Below are positions 48,201 to 64,000 of a stretch of 64,000 bases of DNA, piece after piece. The stretch comes from JAEMQF01 sp963775015 (GTDB lineage Bacteria; Pseudomonadota; Gammaproteobacteria; Burkholderiales; Burkholderiaceae_C). Where the stretch lies: NCBI GenBank assembly GCA_963775015.1, contig CAVZHI010000015.1:630511-694510 (forward strand). The letters run 5' to 3'. The translations under genes were made by a program, and so were the position numbers. The notes beneath the pieces were generated by a model, which did no database searches, was not told where the DNA came from, and saw nothing but the letters and a program-made list of their open reading frames with translations. Every line of letters begins with the position of its first letter. Position 1 is the first letter of the stretch.

Positions 48201-50479
48201 CCAAGGAGGCGCTCGAACAGCAGACCGCAACCGCCGAAGTGCTGCAAGTCATCAGCGCATCGGTGTCGGACACCCGACCTGTGTTTGCGAAGATCTTGCA
48301 GAGTTGCGAGCGCCTGGTCCCGGGCATCGCTGCGGTGACCTTGACCTTGATGCAGGGCGATCAGATCGTCCTGGCCGACGTTCGCCTGCATGAGCTTGAA
48401 GGCGATACACCGCAGGGTCTGGCAGAGCGCGAGCGGCAAATCCGCTCGGGCTTCCCGTATCCGCTGCCCGGCTCAACGATCGCGGCTGCACTCCAGGCGG
48501 GTCGAGTCATCGCGTATGACGATGTGCTGAACGGTCCTGACACACCACCGCGCGAGCGCGAAATTGCGCGTCGGGTTGGAATCAGCTACTCGCTCATGAT
48601 CGCCCCATTGCAATGGGAAGGGAGTCTGATCGGCGGCATTGGGGTGACCCGACTTGCGCATCGGCGGCTTCCGCGCCAAAGAGTGTGCGCTGCTCAAGAC
48701 CTTCGCCGACCAGGCCGTGATCGCGATCCAGAACGCGCGCCTGTTCCACGAAGCGCAGGAGGCGCGCGCTCAAGCTGAGGCGGCGAACGAGGCGAAGAGC
48801 GCGTTCCTCGCGACGATGAGCCATGAAATCCGCACGCCGATGAACGCCGTGATCGGCATGAGCGGCCTGCTGCTCGATACGCCACTGACCGACGAGCAGC
48901 GCGACTTCGCTTCCACGATTCGCGACTCGGGCGACTCGCTGCTGCTCATCATCAACGACATCCTCGACTTCTCGAAGATCGAGGCCGGCCGCATGGACCT
49001 GGAGGCGCAGCCTTTCGACCTGCGCGAGTGCGTTGAATCTGCGCTCGACCTGATTGCCGGCCGCGCCGCGGAAAAGCACCTCGACGTCGCGTATCTGTTC
49101 GAGGGCGAGGTGCCCGCGGCGATCCGCGGCGACGTGACGCGGCTTGCGGCAGATTCTGCTGAACCTGCTCTCCAACGCAGTCAAGTTCACCGAGGCCGGC
49201 GAAGTGGTGTTGACGGTGAACGCCGCCGGCGAGCAACTGCGCTTCGCCGTGCGCGACACCGGCATCGGCCTGACCGAACAAGGCAAGAGCCGCCTCTTTC
49301 AAAGCTTCAGCCAGGCCGACAGCACGACGACGCGCAAATACGGCGGCACGGGCCTCGGCCTGGCGATCAGCAAGAAACTCGCCGAGCTGATGGGCGGAAC
49401 GATGTGGCGTCGAAAGTGCCGGCGCGGGGCAGGGCTCGACGTTCCGCTTCACGATCCGCGCACCTCGCGCCGAGCTGCCCGAAGGCCAGCGGCGCAGCTT
49501 CGTCGGCGAGCAGGCGGCGCTGAAAGGCAAGCGCGTCCTGGTGGTCGACGACAACCCGACGAACCGGCGCGTCCTGTCGCTGCAGGCGGCGAAGTGGGGC
49601 ATGGTGGTGCGAGATACCGAATTTCCGGCGCAGGCCTTGCAGTGGCTGACGGATCACCGGGCTCCATCCGTCATCCCGGCACCCGGGCCCGCAATCGCCC
49701 CGCCACACTCTGTCATCCCGGCGCAAGCCGGGATCCACCCGTCGCCGGACGCAGTGGACCCCGGCGTGCGCCGGGGTGACAGTGAGCGCGGTGACGCTGA
49801 GCGCAATGACAGCGGGATGTTCGACCTCGCCATCATCGATATGCACATGCCCGGCATCGACGGCATGACGCTCGCGAGTCAGATCCGCAACGCCGGCCAC
49901 ACGCTGCCGCTGGTGCTGTTCACATCGCTCGGACGCCGCGAAACCGATTCGAAGCTGTTTGCTGCGACGTTGGCAAAGCCGCTGCGCCAGAGCCAGCTCT
50001 TCGACCTGCTCATGAATCTGCTCGCGCCGCACAGCGACACGAAGGCACCGCAGCCCGTAGCGAAACCAAAGATCGACGCGACGCTTGCAACGCGCCACCC
50101 GCTGCGCATCCTGCTCGCCGAAGACAACGCAGTGAACCAGAAGCTCGCGCTGCGCCTCTTGCAGCAAATGGGTTACCGCGCCGATGTCGCGAGCAACGGT
50201 GTCGAGGCGATCGAGTGCATTAAGCGCCAGCCCTACGACGTGGTGCTGATGGACGTGCAGATGCCCGAGATGGACGGCCTCGAAGCGGCACGTCGCATCA
50301 CGGCGAAGTGGCCACCGCACGAGCGGCCGCGAATCGTGGCGATGACCGCCAACGCGATGCAGGGCGACCGCGAAGAGTGTCTCGCCGCGGGAATGGACGA
50401 CTATGTGACGAAGCCGATTCGCGTCGACGCGCTCGTCGAATCCCTGCTGCGCGTTGCGCCGCGCGCGACCGTTGCGTGA
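45217..50479 (+). CDS. TPR-GAF(4) hybrid histidine kinase with two receivers (frameshifts)
   Basis: About 1,750 residues, cytoplasmic. Order: helical TPR-like region (1-480), GAF1 (about 505-630), coiled coil (LEQKVAQRTAELEQRASELA), GAF2 (660-805), GAF3 (830-985), GAF4 (1005-1170), HisKA (ATMSHEIRTPMNAVIGMSGL, His near 1199), HATPase_c (QILLNLLSNAVKFTE; DTGIGLTEQGKSRLFQSFSQ; GGTGLGLAISKKLAELMGG), receiver 1 (VLVVDDNPTNRRVL, AIIDMHMPGIDG) and receiver 2 (ILLAEDNAVNQKLALRLLQQ, VVLMDVQMPEMDGLEA, YVTKPIRVDALVESLL). Frame changes near 46860, 48650, 49140 and 49406. A REP element lies in frame within receiver 1. Its ATG directly follows a RAYT repeat arm; gene B starts 2 bp after its stop. Confidence 0.9.
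49670..49780. repeat. REP-type elements inside receiver 1 of the first giant kinase
   Basis: Three units: a degenerate one at 49670, one at 49712-49738 and an inverted one at 49754-49780, same family as at 6062 and 26726. It is read through in frame (VIPAPGPAIAPPHSVIPAQA and so on). About 50 extra residues are added between QALQWL and FDLAIIDMHMPG. Confidence 0.9.
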
Positions 50480-50481
50480 TC

Positions 50482-55206
<4,725 letters not shown>

Positions 55207-55214
55207 GGCTGGCG

Positions 55215-55652
55215 CTACAGATGTTCGAGATGGCGCGATGTGGCGCCCGGCACCGTCGCGATGGCCACACCGTGATCCAGCGTGATCAAGCAACCGCCGT
55301 GCGCCACGGCCAGGGCCAGGAGGTAAACGTCAGAGATCTGGTTGTGGCCCATGACGCGCGGCCAGTTCACGCGCCCGGCCTCGCGCAGCGACACGTCGCA
55401 CAGCCAGAACTCGTGGTCCAGGCTGGCGCAGATCTCGGCCAGCTTGGCGGCGACCGGGGCAAAGCCGATCGGGCCCAGACGGCTGTAGCTCGGAAGGTTC
55501 AGCACCCGAACCACGCCGTTCTCCACCAGGGCACAGGTGGCGATCTGCAAGCGCTTGCGCTGGATGAAAGCCAGCGCCTGGGCGTGGAACACATGCGCCT
55601 CGTCGAGCAGCGCAACCCAGACGTTTACGTCTGGCAGGCAGCGCAATGGCAT
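55215..55652 (-). CDS. PIN-domain toxin (VapC-like)
   Basis: 145-residue PIN ribonuclease of the TA type. Acidic residues of the active site are all present: PDVNVWVALLDEAH (Asp near 8), ALVENGVVRVLN (Glu near 44), QISDVYLLALAV (Asp near 107) and CLITLDHGVA (Asp near 125). Expected to cut tRNA or rRNA unless held by its antitoxin. ATG follows the antitoxin stop with no gap (TGAATG). The pair runs antiparallel to the giant kinases, its 3' end 9 bp from the end of gene B. Confidence 0.9.
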   Translation of the reverse strand: MPLRCLPDVNVWVALLDEAHVFHAQALAFIQRKRLQIATCALVENGVVRVLNLPSYSRLGPIGFAPVAAKLAEICASLDHEFWLCDVSLREAGRVNWPRVMGHNQISDVYLLALAVAHGGCLITLDHGVAIATVPGATSRHLEHL

Positions 55653-55892
55653 TCAGATGCCTTCCTGCTCCATCAGCTTGCGCACATGTTCGGAGGTGAT
55701 GACCTCCTTGCGCGCCGGCAGCAGCGCATAGCGCGATTTGGGCCGCACCGTCGGCGGCGGCGGAAGCCGGCTCGCCTGGATGCCTTGGCGTGCCAGGCGA
55801 GAAAGCGCCTCACCGATGGAGATGCGCTCGCGCTGCGCGTGTGCACGCACATAGGCGAACACGTCGTCGTCGATGGCGAGGGTGGTGCGCAT
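55653..55892 (-). CDS. ribbon-helix-helix antitoxin (VapB-like)
   Basis: 79 residues. N-terminal RHH/CopG-like DNA-binding part (MRTTLAIDDDVFAYVRAHAQ, ISIGEALSRLARQGI), then a Pro-rich linker (RLPPPPTVRPKS) and a C-terminal segment that should wrap the toxin (KEVITSEHVRKLMEQEGI). Expected to repress the vapBC promoter in 55893-55980, which is also the upstream region of the third giant kinase. Confidence 0.88.
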   Translation of the reverse strand: MRTTLAIDDDVFAYVRAHAQRERISIGEALSRLARQGIQASRLPPPPTVRPKSRYALLPARKEVITSEHVRKLMEQEGI

Positions 55893-55980
55893 CCGGGCAG
55901 TCTAGCATCAACACATCATTTCAGCATCCATTGCGCGGATTCAGCTTCTCAGCCGGTGAGGCGTGTTCACGCGATTCAAG

Positions 55981-58900
55981 ATGCCACCCAAGAAAGCAGC
56001 GATGGAAAAATCTAGACCGAAAAAGACCCGGCCGCTGGATCGCTCGCAGCTCGACCGGCTCGCGCAATTGCCACTGCGCTGGAGCAAGCTGAAGAGCGAC
56101 GCCGCGCTGCGCGAAGCCATCGTCAGCGCCGCCGCCCGGTTGCTCCGCGCGCAGCGCGTGGTGCTCGTGCTGCAGCCTGACAACGCCGCACCCCTCATCG
56201 CCGCATCGAAGCTGCCCGCCGGCGAAAGCGCCGAGGCTTTGCTGCAAGCCGTGACCCCATGGCTCACCGAAGCGTTGAGCAGCCGCACCAGTTGCCTGCG
56301 CCACGGCCCTGCGGGCGCGGCGCGCAGCGACCAGCGCAGTTGCCTCTTGGCGCCACTGCTGGCACCTCAGGGGCCGTTGGGCTGCCTGTATGCCGATGTC
56401 GACGGCGCGCACGGCCGCTTTGAAGACGCCGAGCGCGAGCTGCTCGCGATGCTCGCCGCGATGGCCGGCGTGGCGCTGGCGCACCGCAGCGAGCTCGCTG
56501 CTGTGGCGCAGCAGGCCCGGGCGGCATCGGCCGAAGTGGCTGTCGCTCAAGCGGGTCAAGCGGCGGCAGCCGAGGTGTTGCAGCTCATCGGCAGTTCGGG
56601 CGCCGACACCGGCCCGGTGTTCGACAAGATTCTCGAGAGCTGCGAGCGGCTGTTCGCGTCCGCGTCCATCACCTTGTTCCTTGTCAACGATGCGGGCCAG
56701 GTCGAATTTGAACGCATGCGCTGGACGGCGGCGGGCCGTGCCCAGTTCGGGGAAGCGGGCACGGCGGCGATCACCGCGGGAATGCGTGCGACCTATCCCG
56801 TGCCGCTGGCGGGAACCTTTGCCGAACAGGTGTTCGCACGCGGCGACGTTCTTGACCACCACGACCTGCTCAACAACCCGGACGTTCCGCCCTACCTGCG
56901 GGCGGCAGTCCAGCGCCTCGGCATCGACTGCTCGAATCTGACCGCGCCCTTGCTGTGGGAAGGCCGTGGCATCGGTACCCTCGGCGTCACGCGCGACATT
57001 GGCGACGCGTTCAGCGATTCCGCAGGCTTCAGCCCCAGAGAGCACGCGCTGCTCAAGACTTTCGCCACCCAGGCGGTGATCGCGATCCAGAACGCGCGGC
57101 TGTTCAACGAGACGCAGGAGGCGCTGGAGCGCCAGACTGCGAGTACCGAGGTCTTGCAGGTCATCAACGCCTCGCCCGGCGATCTGAACCCGGTGTTCGA
57201 CACCATCGCGGGCAACGCGACCCGCTTGTGTGAGGCCGACGGCGGCGGCCTTTGGTTGGTGCAGGGCCAGGTGGCCCGTGCCAGAGGGGGATGCTCAGCC
57301 ACTGGCCTGCGGGGTGGCTGGACTGGGTATTTGGCCGGGACGTACCGCTGGAACATCTGCTGGGCCGCGAACCGCTGAAGCACGCCTTCTCCCACGTCAT
57401 CGACATGAAGGAATCCAGAGCCTACAAGACCGGGGTTCCAGTGGCCGTTGCGAGTGTGGACCAGGGCGGCATGCGGACCATCCTGGGGGTGCCCCTGATC
57501 AACGACGGTGCGGTCGTGGGCGTCTTGAACGTAAGCCGCCAGACCGTGCGGCCGTTCACCGACCAGCAGATCGCGCTGGTGCAGGCGTTTGCCGCCCAAG
57601 CGCAGATCGCCATGAAGAACGCGCGCCTGATGAACGAGACGCGCGAGGCACTGGAGCGCCAGACCGCCACGGCCGAGGTGCTGCGGGTCATCAGCAGCTC
57701 GGTGGCCGACACGGCGCCGGTGTTCCAGAAGATCATCCAGAGCTGCGAGACGCTGTTCAACTGCGACTACGCCAATGTGGTGCTGCTGGGCGACGATGGC
57801 CTGATGCATCTGATCCAGGACACCGCCGACGAGTCGAACGATGCGTTCGCCCCATTCAAGACCATGCTGCGCTCGCAGTTCCCGCGGCCACCGCGCGAGT
57901 CGATCCATGGTTACGCGATCCACAAGCGCCAGGTGCTGCACTACCCCGACCAGCTGAATGGCGCAGATGTTCCGGCAGGGCTGCGCGAGTTCACCAGGCT
58001 CAGCGGCGGCAATGCGTCCGCCGTGTACGTGCCGATGTTCTGGGAGGGCAAGGGCATCGGCACGCTCGCGGTTCATCGCTTCCCGCCCAGGCCCTTCAGC
58101 GGCAACGAGATCAGTCTGCTCAAGACCTTCGCCGACCAGGCGGTGATCGCGATCCAGAACGCGCGGCTGTTCAACGAGACGCAGGAGGCGCTGGCGCGGC
58201 AGACCGCCACCGCCGACATGCTGCAGGTCATCAGCGACTCGCCCACCGACGTGCAGCCGGTGTTCGACGCGATCGTCGAGCGCGGCGCGGCTGTCCGGCG
58301 CCGGGCTGCGACATCGTCCGCTGTCGATGGCGAGTGGCGGCACCTGCTCGCCTGCACGGCCACGGCCAGGCGAGCGGCCGATCTCGCGCGGTGCCTGGCC
58401 GCAGCGGCCGGTGGACCCGCGCGGCCAACTTCCCGTCGCGCGCGATTCGCAGCGCGGCCATGGTGCACGTGGCCGACTGGTCGGCGATCGAGCTGCCGCG
58501 CCCACGAGCAGCTGCGTGCACGATCAGCTCGGCGGCTGAACTCGGCGCTGATCGTGCCGATGCTGCGCGGCGGCGAGATCTTCGGCGTGCTGGTGCTCGC
58601 GCGCGAACACGCGCGGCCTTCAGCCGACAAGGAAATCGCGCTGGCCGAGACTTTCGCCGACCAGGCGCGTGATAGCGATCGAGAACATGCGGCTGTTCAA
58701 CGAGACGAAGGAGGCGCTGGAGCAGCAGACGGCGTACGGCCGAAATGCTGAGCGTGATCAGCCAGTCGCCGACCGACGTGCAGCCGGTGTTCGACGCGAT
58801 CGTCGAGCAGCGTGCGAACTGCTCGTCAGCGACAGCGCGCGACGTGCTGCGCACGACGGCGAGCAGCTGCACTGGCCGTGCGCTCGCGCGGCAACGCGGC

Positions 58901-61900
58901 AGGCCGGTCATCGCGCCGTGGCACCGACGCATGCCCGCGACGCCGGCCACGACTTCCGTCGCGGGCGATCCTGCCCAGGCCGATGCTGCACTTGCCGGAC
59001 TGGCCGACGACTCCGCGTGCCGCCGCTCGAGCAGCGACGTGCCCGGCAAGCGGCTGCGCTCGGCGCTGTTCTGCCCCTGCTGCGGGCGGCGCGGCATCGG
59101 CGTGCTCGGCGTCGGCCGCAGCAGCCGGGCGCGTTCAGCCGACAAGGAAATCGCGCTGCTGCAGACCTTCGCCGACCAGGCGGTGATCGCGATCGAGAAC
59201 GTGCGGCTGTTCAACGAGACGCAGGAGGCGCTGGAGCAGCAGACGGCGACGCCGAGGTGCTGCAGGTCATCAGCAGCTCGGTCGCGGACGCGCAGCCGGT
59301 GTTCGACAAGATCGTCGACAGCTGCGCGACGCCTGTTCGGCGGCGACGGACATCGTGATCTGCTGGCTGCGGACGGCCACGCTGCACTGCAGCTCAGCGC
59401 GTACGACGGCCGCCGATCGCGACCTGACGCGAGCGCGTCGTTCCCGATGCCGCTCGCCGGCACGCGGCCGAGCTGCGATCGCGAGCGACGCGTCGCACTT
59501 CGCCGATGTGCTGAACGACCCGACGTGCCCGCCGCGGCCTGCGCAGCGCCGTCGCGCGGCGCGGTTCGGAGACTGCTCGATCATTACGCGCCGATGCTGT
59601 GGGACGGACGCGGCATCGGCGTCGATCAGTGTCTGTCGCGCAAACGCCGCGGCCGTTCTCCGGCAAGGAGCTCGAGCTGCTGCAAGACCTTTGCCGACCA
59701 GGCGGTGATCGCGATCCAGAACGCGCGGCTGTTCAACGAGACGAAGGAGGCGCTGGAGCGCCAGACCGCCACGGCCGAGATCCTGAAGGTCATCGCCAGC
59801 TCGCCGTCGGACGTGCAGCCGGTGTTCGACGCCATCGCGCGCAGCGCCGAAGCGCCTGTGCGGCGGCTGATCGACGGCTGGTGTTCGCGCATCGACGGCG
59901 ATGCGCTGCACCTGGTGGCGTTCACGTCGGACAACGCCGGCGCGAGCGACGCGCTGAAGCGGCTCGTTCCCGCGCCGCTGGACGAGCTTTCCGTCGCGGG
60001 CGCGCCGTCCGGCAGCGGCGAGATGGTCCACATCGCCGACACCGAGCGATGCGACCGGCGCCGACACGCTGCGCGAGCTGGCCCGCGCGCGCGGCTACCG
60101 CAGCATGCTGTTCGTGCCGCTGCTGCGCGACGGGCAGAGCGATCGGCATGATCAGCGTCACGCGGCGCGAGCCGGGGCCTTCGCCGACGCAAGGTCGGCG
60201 CTGCTGCAGACCTTCGCCGACCAGGCGGTGATCGCGATCGAGAACGTGCGCCTGTTCAACGAGACGCAGGAGGCGCTGGAGCAGCAGACGGCCACGGCCG
60301 AGGTGCTGCAGGTCATCAGCAGCTCGGTGGCCGACGCGCAGCCGGTGTTCGAGAAGATCCTCGACAGCTGCCAGCACCTGTTCGGCGGCGACGCAGCTCG
60401 GCGTGCTGCTGGTCGACGACGACGGCCAGCTGCAACATCGGCGCCTACCGCGGCACGCGCGCACGACGCCGTCGCGCGGCCACCTTCCCGGCGCCGCGTC
60501 GAGACGCACGCCCGCCGGCCGCGCATCACGCGAGCGGCGCGTGATGCACTTCCCCGACGTGCTCGACGCGCACGGACGTGCCCGCGCGCGCTGCGCGATC
60601 GGCGCAACGCGGATCGGCTACTCGCTCGATGGCCTTCGCGCCGATGCTGTGGGACGGCCGCGGCATCGGCGCGATCGGCGTGGCGCGATCCGCCGGCGCC
60701 TTTCAGCCGACAAGGAGCTGGCGCTGCTGCAGACCTTCGCCGACCAGGCGGTGATCGCGATCCAGAACGCGCGGCTGTTCAACGAGACGCAAGGAGGCGC
60801 TGGAGCAGCAGACCGCGACGGCCGAAATCCTGCGGGTGATCAGCGAGATCGCCGACCGACGTGCAGCCGGTGTTCGACGCCATCGTGGCAGCTGCGCGCG
60901 CCTGTTCGCGCAGCGACCGGCGGCCTGCTGCCTGGTGCGCGAGGGCGATCATCTGCGCGTCGATGGCCAGCGGCGCGACGGATCGCGGCTCCGGGCCATC
61001 GATGCCGCTGCCGAGCGGCCGACGCGCCGTCGCAGGCTGCGCCGTCGCAGGCATGCGCTGTCACATTCCCGACTGCTGCGGCGCTCGACTGCCGCCGCAC
61101 GACGCGCGGCACGGCTCGGCGAAGTCGGCTTCCGCTCATCGCTGATCGGTGCCGCTGCTGCGGGACGGCAGGCATCGGCGTGATCGGCGTCTGCGCGCAA
61201 CGAGCCGGCGCCTTCACCGCCAAGGAGATCGCGCTGCTGCAGACCTTCGCCGACCAGGCCGTGATCGCGATCGAGAACGTGCGGCTGTTCAACGAGACGC
61301 AGGAGGCGCTGGAGCAGCAGACGGCCACGGCCGAGGTGCTGCAGGTCATCAGCAGTTCGGTGGCCGACACGCGCGCCGGTGTTCGACAAGATCCTCGCAG
61401 AGCTGCGAGCGGCTGTTCGCGACCGACCAGCTCGCCATCTTTCTGGTGCACGACGACGCGCTGGTGCACGTGGGCGCGCTGCGCGGCGCGGCCGATTCAA
61501 GCCGATCACCGCAACCCTTCCCAAGCCGCTCGAACGAGACCGGCACCGGCCTGGCCTTGCGCGAGCGGCCGCATCGATCCACATCCCCGACGCTGCGGCG
61601 CGATGCCGAGATCCCGCCGACGTTGCGTCACGCCATGGAACTCGGTCGGCAATTTCTCGTGCGTGTTCGCGCCGATGCTGTGGGAAGACCGCGGCATCGG
61701 CTCGATCATGGTGATGCGCCAGCCGCCGCGGCCGTTCACCGAGAACGAGATCGCGCTGCTGCGCACCTTCGCCGACCAGGCGGTGATCGCGATCCAGAAC
61801 GCGCGGCTGTTCAACGAGACGCAGGAGGCGCTGGAGCAGCAGACCGCCGCCGCCGAAGTGCTGCAGGTCATCAGCAGCTCGGTGTCCGACGCCGCAGCCG

Positions 61901-64000
61901 GTGTTCGACAAGATCCTGGACAGCTGCCAGCGACTGTTCGCCGCGGCGACAGGTCGGTCGTGCTGCTGGTCGACGCAGCGACGACATGTTGCACCTGGCG
62001 GCCTGTCCGCGGCGCAGTGCCGAGGGCGTTCGACAGAAGCACCTGTCCCGAGGCCGCTCGGCCGAAACCAGCTCGGCGCACTGGCAATCCGGCGAGCGCC
62101 AGGCCGTGCACATGCCGACGACATGCTGAATGGCGCCGGACGTGCGGCGAGTCATGCGGCGTCGCGGCCAACGCAGACGGGCAACTATGTCGCTGCGTCG
62201 TTGCACCGATGCTCTGGAACGAGACGTGGCATCGGAGCGATCGTGCGTGCTCCGGCAGACCGCCGCATGCCGTTCACCGCCAAGGAAATCGACCTGCTGA
62301 AGACCTTCGCCGACCAGGCGGTGATCGCGATCCAGAACGCGCGGCTGTTCAAGGAGACACAGGAGGCGCGCGCCGAGCGGAGAGCGCCCGCGCCGCCGCC
62401 GAAGCCGCCAACGAAGCCAAGAGCGCGTTCCTGGCGACGATGAGCCACGAGATCCGCACGCCGATGAACGCGGTGATCGGCATGAGTGGGCTGCTGCTCG
62501 ACACGCCGCTGACCGACGACCAGCGCGACTTCGCCACCACCATCCGCGACTCCGGCGACTCGCTGCTGACCATCATCAACGACATCCTGGACTTCTCGAA
62601 GATCGAAGCCGGGCGCATGGACATCGAGGCGCATCCGTTCGACCTGCGCGAGTGCGTGGAGTCGGCCATGGACCTGATCGGCAGCCGCGCCGCCGAGAAG
62701 CACCTCGACATCGCCTACGTGTTCGAGAGCAACGGCGCGGGCGAGGTGCCGCGCGGCCATCAACGGCGACGTGACCCGGCTGCGCCAGATCCTGCTCAAC
62801 CTACTGTCCAACTCCGTCAAGTTCACCGAGAAGGGCGAGGTGGTGCTGACGGTGCAGGGCGCCGATACAGCCGGACGATCGACGGCCGGGACCAGGTGGC
62901 CGGTCGATCCCGGCGTACGCCGATAGCAGGCGCGAGTTGCTCACTTCACCGTGCGTGATACCGGCATCGGACTCAGCGCCGACGGCCTGTCGCGCCTGTT
63001 CCAGAAATTCAGCCAGGCCGACAGCACCACCACGCGCAAGTACGGCGGCACCGGCCTCGGCCTGGCGATCAGCAAGCTCCTGGCCGAACTCATGGGCGGC
63101 ACCATGTGGGCCGAGAGCGCCGGGCCGGGGCAGGGCAGCACGTTCCACTTCACCATCGGCCGCCGTACGCGCCGAACTGCCGCAAGGCACGCGGCGCGAC
63201 TTCGTCGGCCAGCAGCCGCAGCTCGCGGGCAAGCGCATCCTGGTGGTGGACGACAACGCCACCAACCGGCGCATCCTCGCGCTGCAGACCGCCAAGTGGG
63301 GCATGGTGGTGCAGGACACCGAGTTCCCGGCGCAGGCGCTGCGAGATGCTCCAAGGCGCAGAGCCTACGACCTGGCCATCCTGGACATGCACATGCCCGG
63401 CATGGACGGCGCCACAGCTCGCCGCGCGCATCCGCGAGGCCGGGCACAAGCTGCCGCTGGTGCTGTTCAGCTCGCTCGGCGCGCAAGGAGGCGACCGACA
63501 GCATCTTCACCGCGACGCTGGCCAAGCCGCTGCGCCAGAGCCAGCTGTTCGACACGCTGGTGCAGCCTGCTGGCGCACGACGAGGCGCGCAAGGCCGCGC
63601 CGCTCGCAGCGAAGCCGCGCATGGACGCCGGCATGGCGCGAGCGCCACCCGCTGCGCATCCTGCTGGCCGAAGACAACGTGGTGAACCAGAAGCTCGCCA
63701 TGCGGCTGCTGCTGCAGATGGGCTACCGGGCCGACCTGGCCAGCAACGGCATCGAGGCGATCGAGTGCGTCGCGCGCCAGCCCTACGACGTGGTGCTGAT
63801 GGACGTGCAGATGCCCGAGATGGATGGGCTCGAGGCCAGCCGGCGCATCGTGGCGCGGTGGCCGGAATTCGACCAAGCGCCCGCGCATCATCGCGATGAC
63901 GGCCAACGCGATGCAGGGCGATCGCGAGGAGTGCCTGGCCGCCGGCATGGACGACTATGTGACCAAGCCGATCCGGGTGGACGCGTTGGTGCAGGCGCTG
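55981..64000 (+). CDS. multi-GAF hybrid histidine kinase, about twelve GAF domains, 3' end outside window (many frameshifts)
   Basis: At least 2,670 codons. No TPR region. A first GAF (about 56040-56500; LRHGPAGAARSDQRSCLLAP) is followed by eleven GAF units of about 525 bp, each ending in the linker TFADQAVIAIQNARLFNETQ with EALEQQTATAEVLQVISSSV beginning the next. Then HisKA (ATMSHEIRTPMNAVIGMSGL, His near 62447), HATPase_c (QILLNLLSNSVKFTE; DTGIGLSADGLSRLFQKFSQ), receiver 1 (ILVVDDNATNRRILALQTAK, AILDMHMPGMDG) and receiver 2 (VVNQKLAMRLLLQMG, VVLMDVQMPEMDGLEA), truncated by the window edge. From about 58280 on, extra bases occur every few tens of bases, so the frame is only readable piecewise. 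Start: ATG 55981 preferred; GTG 55963 and ATG 56002 are alternatives. Confidence 0.85.
57040..62370 (+). repeat. tandem 505-545-bp GAF repeats with near-identical 85-base linkers
   Basis: The core GCGGTGATCGCGATCCAGAA recurs near 57073, 58140, 58668 (variant), 59180, 59702, 60224, 60749, 61260, 61780 and 62319, with a diverged copy near 57601. Spacing is 505-545 bp. The linkers are far more similar than the GAF interiors, which fits either strong selection on the signalling helix or recombination at the linkers. Related copies occur in gene B near 52950, 53460 and 53990. Confidence 0.9.

Noticed and set aside
57040..62370. Regular repeats that could suggest a CRISPR array
   Set aside because: Period is about 525 bp, and the repeats are coding linkers between GAF domains, with homologous and not unique spacers. 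The 354-bp adhesin repeats are likewise coding and contiguous.

Overview
The window comes from a GC-rich genome, most likely a betaproteobacterium of the order Burkholderiales. The evidence is gene order (suhB / trmJ-cysE; darP-mog / pmbA; a bdhA-patatin pair), the protein sequences and very high third-position GC. No rRNA, tRNA, prophage or CRISPR array was seen.

Layout. 1-10 kb is housekeeping: an alpha/beta hydrolase cut by the window edge, mutS, suhB, trmJ, cysE, a BaiN-type flavoprotein, mog, darP and pmbA. 10.2-13.9 kb holds a TRAP transporter whose binding-protein gene (dctP) converges on dctQM. 14-17.7 kb holds a DUF442-type phosphatase, a YqeY-domain gene and rpsU, with a response regulator and histidine kinase upstream of rpsU. 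17.8-23 kb carries an NDH-2-like flavoprotein, a YeeE-type transporter, a beta-carbonic anhydrase, a patatin and 3-hydroxybutyrate dehydrogenase. 23-26.7 kb is a compact operon of a pyridine-nucleotide disulfide reductase, an EgtB-like protein and an EgtD-like protein; both Egt homologues lack canonical active-site residues. 28-33.3 kb is one gene for a pseudokinase/AAA/TPR/GAF/histidine kinase. 34-36.5 kb contains a second patatin and decayed toxin-antitoxin genes. 37-44.2 kb is a type I secretion locus: an RTX adhesin with six 354-bp tandem repeats, its ABC exporter and its membrane-fusion protein. 44.2-45.2 kb is a REP-associated transposase (RAYT) between its own palindromic repeats. 45.2-64 kb holds three very large hybrid histidine kinases in tandem, the last with about twelve GAF domains. 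A VapBC-like pair lies antiparallel between the second and third.

Condition of the sequence. Many genes are broken by single-base insertions, mostly a C or G in GC-rich context. They are sparse in most of the window but dense in 10.25-13.9 kb and from about 58.28 kb to the end. Because housekeeping genes such as mutS and pmbA are affected and the protein resumes exactly in the next frame, I read most of these as sequencing or assembly errors. CDS spans below cover the whole repaired gene.

Most interesting: the divergent EgtB/EgtD/reductase operon, the multi-GAF kinase array, a REP element carried in frame inside a receiver domain, and the RAYT with a perfect 24-bp inverted repeat that abuts the first giant kinase gene.
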